Of a stretch of DNA of 64,000 nt, positions 58,000 to 64,000 are shown one piece after another. Numbering within the stretch: position 1 is the stretch's first letter; every line of letters begins with the position of its first letter. The notes beneath the pieces were generated by a model. The model ran no database searches. It was given only the letters and a program-made list of their open reading frames with translations, and was not told the origin of the DNA. The stretch is from Antitrichia curtipendula (Eukaryota > Streptophyta > Bryopsida > Hypnales > Leucodontaceae), in the NCBI GenBank assembly GCA_951230915.1, contig OX579640.1, positions 21,100,981-21,164,980 of the forward strand, given 5' to 3'. The position numbers and the translations under genes were made by a program.

Positions 58000-60900
58000 T
58001 TTGAGGAAATGATCAATAACAAGGACAGGAGTATAGTGCGTGACTTGCAATGGTCATTTGACGAACAAAAGATTTGCATTGTATACAAGGAATGATGGAC
58101 ATGTCATGCTAGGAAATCGGTTGCGGGGGAAATCAGTTGTGATTGTTGATCTTGATGTTCAACTCCATTTAGTCGAGTGGTCTCCAAATTCTTGTCTGCT
58201 CCTCTTTTGTACTACTCAAGTAAGCAATTGAAATCTGTAGCAAAATTTGTTTTGTTGAAATTCAAACAACAACGCCGTAGAATTTATGTACTCAAATATT
58301 TGAGAAGAGAACCCATCTCCAAGGGCATACTAGAAAGTCTAGCCATGTTACAATTGGTTGGGCTTACATTAGATACTGCATTATAAGGCATTTCAATTGG
58401 CCATGTTTAATGCAACTAGGTTATTTAGAATACCTTTGGAAGGTATCTATTAGAGAATTTTATAATATTTGTTCATTTATCCCAAAGTATCATGTGCAGG
58501 GTACATACGAAATTCATAAAGTTAAAGGCAATTTTGTTGCACATGTAGCCATTCGTTTCTTGGAAAGAGATTTTGCACCAACAATAGTTATTGTGGCGAT
58601 AGATTGGTCTCGAGGTTATAATGACCCAAATGCTCCCAACTTGGCTCTTGCTTTTCAAAACAGAAAGATTAATGTATGATATGTTTGTGTATTAATTTGA
58701 AGCACCACACAATAGTTAATAACCCATTGCAAGTATGTTCTACTTAGTTTGTATTCTTTTTATTGACTTGATTCAACTGATGAGGCACATATTGAATGAA
58801 GAACCTTTTCTACTTGAATTACAAATGATGATCACAGCATCAAATAGAGTCCAGATGGCGAACTTCTTGAAGTTGTAAGCTTTGATGCGTCAACAAATTT
58901 AAAAGTTTCAAGTTGCATCATCCAACTTTTCTCTCACACTAGCATGCACTTGTGAACACTACGAGTATTGGGTACAAGAACGAGGTATAATTTGAAAATT
59001 CCATCAACTTGTTGTGCTGCACTGTTTTGCTCATATACAATTTTAATACATCTTGAGCCTTTTTTTAAGTCTCACTATTGCCTTCTTAGTTGTAGTTTCT
59101 TGTTATGGCAGTGCTTTATCTTGGGAAGGAGGTAGGTTGAAGTTTTCTCTTGCCGTGGACCCCTATATTTACTTAGCAAACATTTGACCAGAATACAAGT
59201 GGGCTTTCTTCAAGACCAGCACATGCATGTATAGCTTTAAGAAAAGAGACCATTCTGACCACTCCGTCATGTTCTGGAATATTGACACTTGTGAAAGGTA
59301 TTCCACTTATTAACTAGATTTGCTTGTACCTCCTACTTTAGTTAGTTGTAGTCACATCAAGCATCATCAATTGAGAACATTGTGTATGTATGCTTGTATA
59401 GTAACGCCACAAACTTTCTCAAGTATATGAGATCATAGTTCCATGTTTGAGACTTACACAATAGATCAATATAGATGCTTGACGTCGGGACAATCTGCCT
59501 TGAGTTTCATATTGAAGATTGCTAATACAGAGGAAGTGGATTAAGCGGAATTTAGTCTTTATTTCTTGTAAAGTTTTACTGTTATGTGCAATCATCCATT
59601 GAATGTAACTTTGCTACTTGATAATTCCAAGTATTGCAAGTGTGTCAACCATTTGATTGCAATGTGTGCAGCTAGAAAATATTGTATTCTCTCTACACTA
59701 GAATGTTAGTTGCACCAAGTAGTTGCAGTAATCCTAAAGAATTTACTTGACTGATTCCTCACAACTTGTCAAGTTTGACATCTTCAACTGTACAAGGTGA
59801 AGAACCAAATCAATATATATATATTTTTTTATTTTTTTTTATTTTTTTATTTATAGTGCTATTAATAGCTTGGTTGACTCGAAGTATGTCATAACACATC
59901 TACTTCATGTGGCCATGAAGTCTATAAGCAATTAATCTTATTTGCATTCTGTTGTTGGTTGCATTTTTTTACTTAAAAATATTATTGGATTCACTGTTGG
60001 ATACATATGTTTGTGAATTATAAGGTGGAGGGTGGAGAATGTATGATAGTTCCTTGAAAGTATTGAACACATGCATGAGGTTGTTCTTTGACCACCACTT
60101 TAGGCTTACGTGTTTGTAGCCTCAAATTTATATATATATATATATAGATATATATAGAAGTACAAACCCAAATCTTCTTTCTTAAATACATAGTTACTAG
60201 ATAATGTACTAGGTACCAATTCAGACGCATCGTATGAAAGCACCTTTCATATTGATGATGACTTCTTCCATAGAGCAGGAAATGTATGAGTTCAACTTTA
60301 CCACAACTTGTACTATGGTTGTTTAGAAATTACAAGAATTCAGTTCAGAATTCTACTATTGTTTACAATCAAGGAGCTACAACAATAGAACTTTCATCAT
60401 GGATCAGATATAGCATGATTGATGTACACTTATAGAACAGACTTTAGAATATTCATGAAATAAAGCTTATGTATGTAGGGCATGTGAGTGGAGGATCCTG
60501 CTAAGGCTACCTCAGATAAAATTTGTTGCATATGCTGCTCTAACAAATTTCTAATGGTGGGTCGTGAGTCTGGAGTATTGCATTGTTACAACATCCTTGG
60601 TCTCCGACAAGAGAAAAAAGAACACCTTTATTATAGATTGCACGGTAATTTCTTGAGTTTCATGCTTGAAACGAACATATGATTTTGCTCAACGTGTATT
60701 CTTATAAACAAAAAACATGAAATACTTTGAATTGAGGTCTACATAGAAGTCTATAAAGTATATTTGACAAGATAATATCATATTGGTCATATTTGTCAGA
60801 AACTTAGAATGGCATATTTCAAAGCGCCAAAATTGTGAAACTTAAAGTGCACAGAGCTCTAAATACTAGGAATGGATGTAGATCTAAGGATTTGACAAGC

Positions 60901-62093
60901 ATATGGACAAGTGCAAATTTCTTGGAATTTTGGAGTAGTGAGATTTGTTGAAAATTAATTTACTGAATATATCACTACTATATTTATGATCAATTTGTGC
61001 TCTCGAGCTTAGGATTATTTTTTGTGGCAAGTGCCAAGCTTATCACTTTCTATATGCAGCTATAGAGATGAATTGCGACTCTTCATGCCTTTCAGTAATT
61101 GATATGAGCGGAATGCTTTATTTTTATGAAATTTAAAAGCAACCTCATGACGTGAAAGAGGTATGTGCTCGTTGATATATCTTTCTCAACGAATATAGTT
61201 CTGAAAAAATCTCAAAAATCTCTAGCTTTTTGCTTTATCATACTATGTGTAGCAATTTCACATGCACTATTGCAGAAACAAGGTGCTAATGTGAAATACA
61301 TCAAAAAGATTTTGAATTTTGAGCGAAAGGATGTATAGAATATCAAATGGGCAGATGACAACCTGGATCTATTTGCAGTCATGGAAAAAGATTGTATGTA
61401 CATTTTGCGAGGGACTGAATCTAAGGAGCCATTTGCTTGTACTGCCTCTCAATGCAACTTCCATGATCTTCAGGTTCATTGCCAGAACGAATCTCTAGAT
61501 CTCAAACTTGGAAGATTGCATGAGGTCTTTGAAGCTAATCTTTCATAAGTGATATCATCTAAAATGTCACCTAAATTGACTGACTATTGTTTAATGTTAT
61601 GCTTCTTTCATAACTCTTATTTTCCCAAGCCAAAAATATGAATCCGACTTTGAATTAAAATTGTCAATTTTCGTTAGTTTTAAAACAAATTTTTATCTTT
61701 TAATTGTTGAGGAATCTTCAAAGAAGATAACAAAATCTACCAATAGAAAGAAAATTCTTACTCTAAATTTTAACTCTTATAGATTATAGAAATGGATACT
61801 TTCAAGCATTTGGGCAATCTAAGTTGCGTTTATTTATTTTTATGCACAATATCTACACGTTGTGTTCGTTTAATTAGCTAATTGATTGTCCCTCATCATC
61901 ACAGATAAAAGCCATCCATCTTGATGACGTGATGCTTCAACAAAAAGAACCTAGCAGTGAGCATGAATTTAACCATGAAACCAAGTCATTCCAGGATATG
62001 CAACATATGCGGTTAGTTGTTGAAATTGAAGATGTTTATTCTTACATTGAGGAGCACTCTCATCCTCAGCTATAGATCTCTCTAGCCCTTGAG
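58000..62093 (+). pseudogene. IFT121: Intraflagellar transport protein 121 (IFT121/WDR35) pseudogene, internal exons
   Basis: IFT121 is an IFT-A subunit: two WD40 propellers followed by TPR-like repeats, acting in cilium and flagellum assembly. Exon-like blocks occur in the family's order. 58000-58219: EEMINN...IVR...QKICIVY, then a frameshift. 58500-58673: EIH...KGNF, then GYNDPNAPNLALAF. 59112-59297: ALSWEGGRLKFSLAVD...YIYLANI. 59402-59440. 59857-59920: VDSKYV...LHVAM. 60222-60282: FHIDDD. 60491-60644: ICCICCSNKFLMVGRESGVL. 61060-61160: MNCDSSCLSVIDMSGMLYFY. 61276-61473: KWADDNLDLFAVMEKDCMYI. 61905-62093: IEEHSHPQL. Stops interrupt it: TGA after YLANI, TAA after FYEI, TAG at 61336-61338 and TAG at 62073-62075 (the latter two at positions normally Trp). 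Introns are retained, so it arose by DNA duplication, not retroposition. Roughly the first hundred residues and everything past about residue 570 are missing. Confidence 0.85.
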
Positions 62094-62240
62094 AGGTCTT
62101 ATGGATGTATTGATGGAATTGAAGGATTCAGGACAATTTGTCATCTCAATTTTGAGTAATTTTGAGTATTAGAAATCAATTAGTGCAATTGATTTAGGTC
62201 TTGAGGGTGTTTTGTTTGGTCTGAAGTATTCGGGACTTGA
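62094..62240 (+). repeat. Right-hand continuation of duplicated relic copy 2
   Basis: Aligns with 53925-54060 ('aggtcttatggatgt', 'gtgttttgtttggtctgaag'). In copy 1 this sequence directly follows the counterpart of 57660. Confidence 0.7.
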
Positions 62241-62319
62241 ATTTTGAACAATTCTTCCTTTGACTTTTGAGTGCAAGGAATCAAATTAGTACGCTTGATT
62301 ATAGTTTGGAGCATTCAAA

Positions 62320-62361
62320 ATTAGGATAATCACTTGTACTTCCTCAAATAATTATCCTAAT
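62320..62361. repeat. Short perfect hairpin
   Basis: attaggataat and its exact inverse attatcctaat, 11 bases each, are separated by about 20 bases. Could be a decayed element core; no function is assigned. Confidence 0.4.
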
Positions 62362-63264
62362 ATTTGGTTTCCTTGGATGCAAGGCTTCTAGACCTGGAGT
62401 ATTGATTGAGACCCAATATTTTTATCTCCACTGCGGCGAGTGGTATTGACAAGGAGAGAGAGGGTATTTGGGAGAGACTATTTTCTATCAACAATTGGAA
62501 TTAGGGTTCATGCCAAAATCGGAGAATTGGTTGCAGACTTGCAGTTGTGAACTCTTTGTTGAAATTGCCATTGTAGAGTTCCGATTTACAAGCTCAATTT
62601 GGAGTTATTCAAAGCCCTCAAAGTAAATTAGGATTTGAGCTATGGTGATGGCGGTGACAGCAACAACCACAGTAGAGTCCTTCTCAGGGATTGGAGATGA
62701 CAAATATCAACTTTTGTGACCAATTCAGCCTCTTGTGCTTACCTTCTCAATCGCAACCTGGTGTTTGACTACTTTGCTTTATCTCCATTTTACGACCGTA
62801 CTTGCAATAAGGAAGAGCTCAAGAAGTCAAGATGGAGTCTATTCATCTTTTGGACATGAACAATCTCTCTTATGTGACTATCTCTCTGCTTGTATTATGT
62901 GTAAATCCTTTCAATGTACTCATGTTTGTTATGTGAAGGTCACTCATACGTTGCATGTTTTACTTGATTGGGCTTCTGAGTGGGTTGGAAGCAATGTCCG
63001 GGGAGTTCTGTGGGTTAAGCGGTAGATTTCCTACAAGTTTTTATCCATCTCGGTTTTTTGAAAATCTGTCCGGAAGTGTGCAGTGAGGTGGCAGAACTTG
63101 CCCGTCAATTTCCTAGAACTTCTATTTTGGCCGGTGGCATTGCCGCCATTGTCCAATTTCAATAGGCAAATTTCCTTGACTATGTAAATCTAGCCGGTTT
63201 AGGATTTTTTTGTGTCTCACTCCTCTTTAAGTTTATTTTGCTTTGAAAATGGTTTAGAATGTAT
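62362..63264. other. Intergenic DNA, no gene recognised
   Basis: A 96-codon frame at 62735-63025 has no recognisable domain. Composition is moderate. Confidence 0.4.
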
Positions 63265-63345
63265 ATAACATCCCTGGCAGGATTTGAACCTGGCATTGCC
63301 CCTACCAATTTAGGGCCAGGGATTTAGCCTTCCGAAAATGCACAG
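63265..63345 (-). ncRNA. tRNA-like fragment (candidate)
   Basis: On the minus strand GGTTCAAATCC (inverse of 63280-63290) matches the B box and can form most of a T-arm. The upstream A-box match is weak. It may be a tRNA-derived SINE or a decayed tRNA; I could not fold a full cloverleaf. Confidence 0.3.
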
Positions 63346-63439
63346 ATCCAAAATAGGGTCCATACATTTTTAGGAGGCTGGTTAGTAAGACATGCCCACA
63401 CAACATTCAAATGATTCAACATTTACAAGAATCAAAGCA

Positions 63440-63535
63440 TGTTCAAAAAAATGTAGAGAAGAAAATGTAGAGAAAGAACAAAAAAATGTAGAGAAAGAAC
63501 AAAAAAATGTTGAGAAGAAAAAAATGTGGAGAAAT
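63440..63535 (+). repeat. Short tandem repeat of aaaaaatgtagagaa units
   Basis: Four to five imperfect units of roughly 20 bases built on aaaaaaatgtagagaaagaa. Confidence 0.7.
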
Positions 63536-63674
63536 CATACAGTTCACCATTCATAAGAATCAAAACATGTGCTGAAAGAATGGATAGAATAACTGAATAA
63601 GATACAAGCTACCATGATGCACATCAAAACATAAAAAAAATTGGGTTTAGTAGGATACAAGCAAGCACAACATG

Positions 63675-63998
63675 TCAAGACAATGAAGGGCCAAATATAG
63701 AAGTTGAAGTGCTAGCAGTAGGACCTGCAGCTGTGGCTGAGTTAGACAAATAGGCAGTCGGGTTAGCATAAAGAAACTTGTACTTTGTTTCATGCTTCCA
63801 CATGGGTATGGCATCCATCAAAATAGCATCATACTCCTCTTCCGGTCCCTCTAAAGCAACTCTAAGCAAAGCATCCAGGTTTTTGCTTCCCAATCTATTC
63901 CTCACACGAGTTTTAATCAAATTCTGAATGCTAAAAGCTCTCTCACAAGTAGCAGTAGAAACGCATTGCACTCTAGCAATTTTAGCAAGAATAAGCAA
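63675..63998 (-). CDS. hAT transposase, C-terminal dimerisation region (partial, runs off the window)
   Basis: The minus-strand frame enters from beyond the window edge and ends at a stop at 63675-63677; 107 codons are visible. VSTATCERAFSIQNLIKTRV near its start, followed by RNRLGSKNLDALLRVALEGP, is the conserved hAT C-terminal dimerisation motif of the ZNF862-like branch. A short Ser/Thr/Ala-rich tail follows. The catalytic core, BED finger and termini lie outside the window, so it is unknown whether the element is intact. The visible part has no stop or frameshift. Confidence 0.8.
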   Translation of the reverse strand: MLILAKIARVQCVSTATCERAFSIQNLIKTRVRNRLGSKNLDALLRVALEGPEEEYDAILMDAIPMWKHETKYKFLYANPTAYLSNSATAAGPTASTSTSIFGPSLS

Positions 63999-64000
63999 AT

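Overview
This is nuclear DNA of a land plant: AT-rich and gene-poor, with multi-exon genes that have GT..AG introns and a plant-type receptor-like cytoplasmic kinase. There are no operons. A decayed copy of IFT121/WDR35, an intraflagellar-transport gene, points to a lineage that makes or recently made flagellated sperm (bryophyte, lycophyte, fern, cycad or Ginkgo) rather than a flowering plant or conifer. That lineage call is inference; the exact species is not identifiable by eye.

Only one gene looks intact. It spans 28969-35984 on the plus strand, has eleven exons whose phases all agree, and encodes a 766-residue protein with an N-terminal USP-like (universal stress protein) domain, an Asn-rich linker and an RD-type Ser/Thr kinase domain. 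Its 5' leader carries a 62-bp tandem repeat, and intron 5 holds a TA-flanked inverted-repeat element.

The first 27 kb and the 36-44 kb stretch are mostly short DNA-transposon debris. Two recurring classes stand out. One has ends starting AGGTA/AGGTG at TA target sites (2.0, 7.1, 7.8, 22.8, 32.5 and 42.7-43.2 kb), including a copy inserted into another copy of itself. The other is 600-1100 bp long with ends reading TTAACCCCTAAAGG (5.1, 8.7, 18.7, 20.6, 24.6 and 37.7 kb, plus a related family called family X here). Because insertions are nested in other repeats, empty target sites can be read within the window. Three or more non-LTR retrotransposon tails and two tRNA-like SINE candidates are also present.

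The 44-52 kb stretch holds a copy of a three-member protein-coding repeat family (others at 3.3 and 16.2 kb), a roughly 4-kb unit bounded by inverted CARGGTTGTCATAGTGGACGG ends with GGACG/CGTCC-rich GC islands, and a decayed zinc-finger/low-complexity ORF resembling a transposase remnant. From 53 to 62 kb lies a diverged segmental duplication (53.0-54.06 kb versus 56.5-57.66 plus 62.09-62.24 kb). The second copy is split by 4.4 kb containing the IFT121 pseudogene. The window ends in the C-terminal dimerisation region of a hAT transposase on the minus strand. No LTR-retrotransposon polyprotein, rRNA, CRISPR array or organelle insert was seen.
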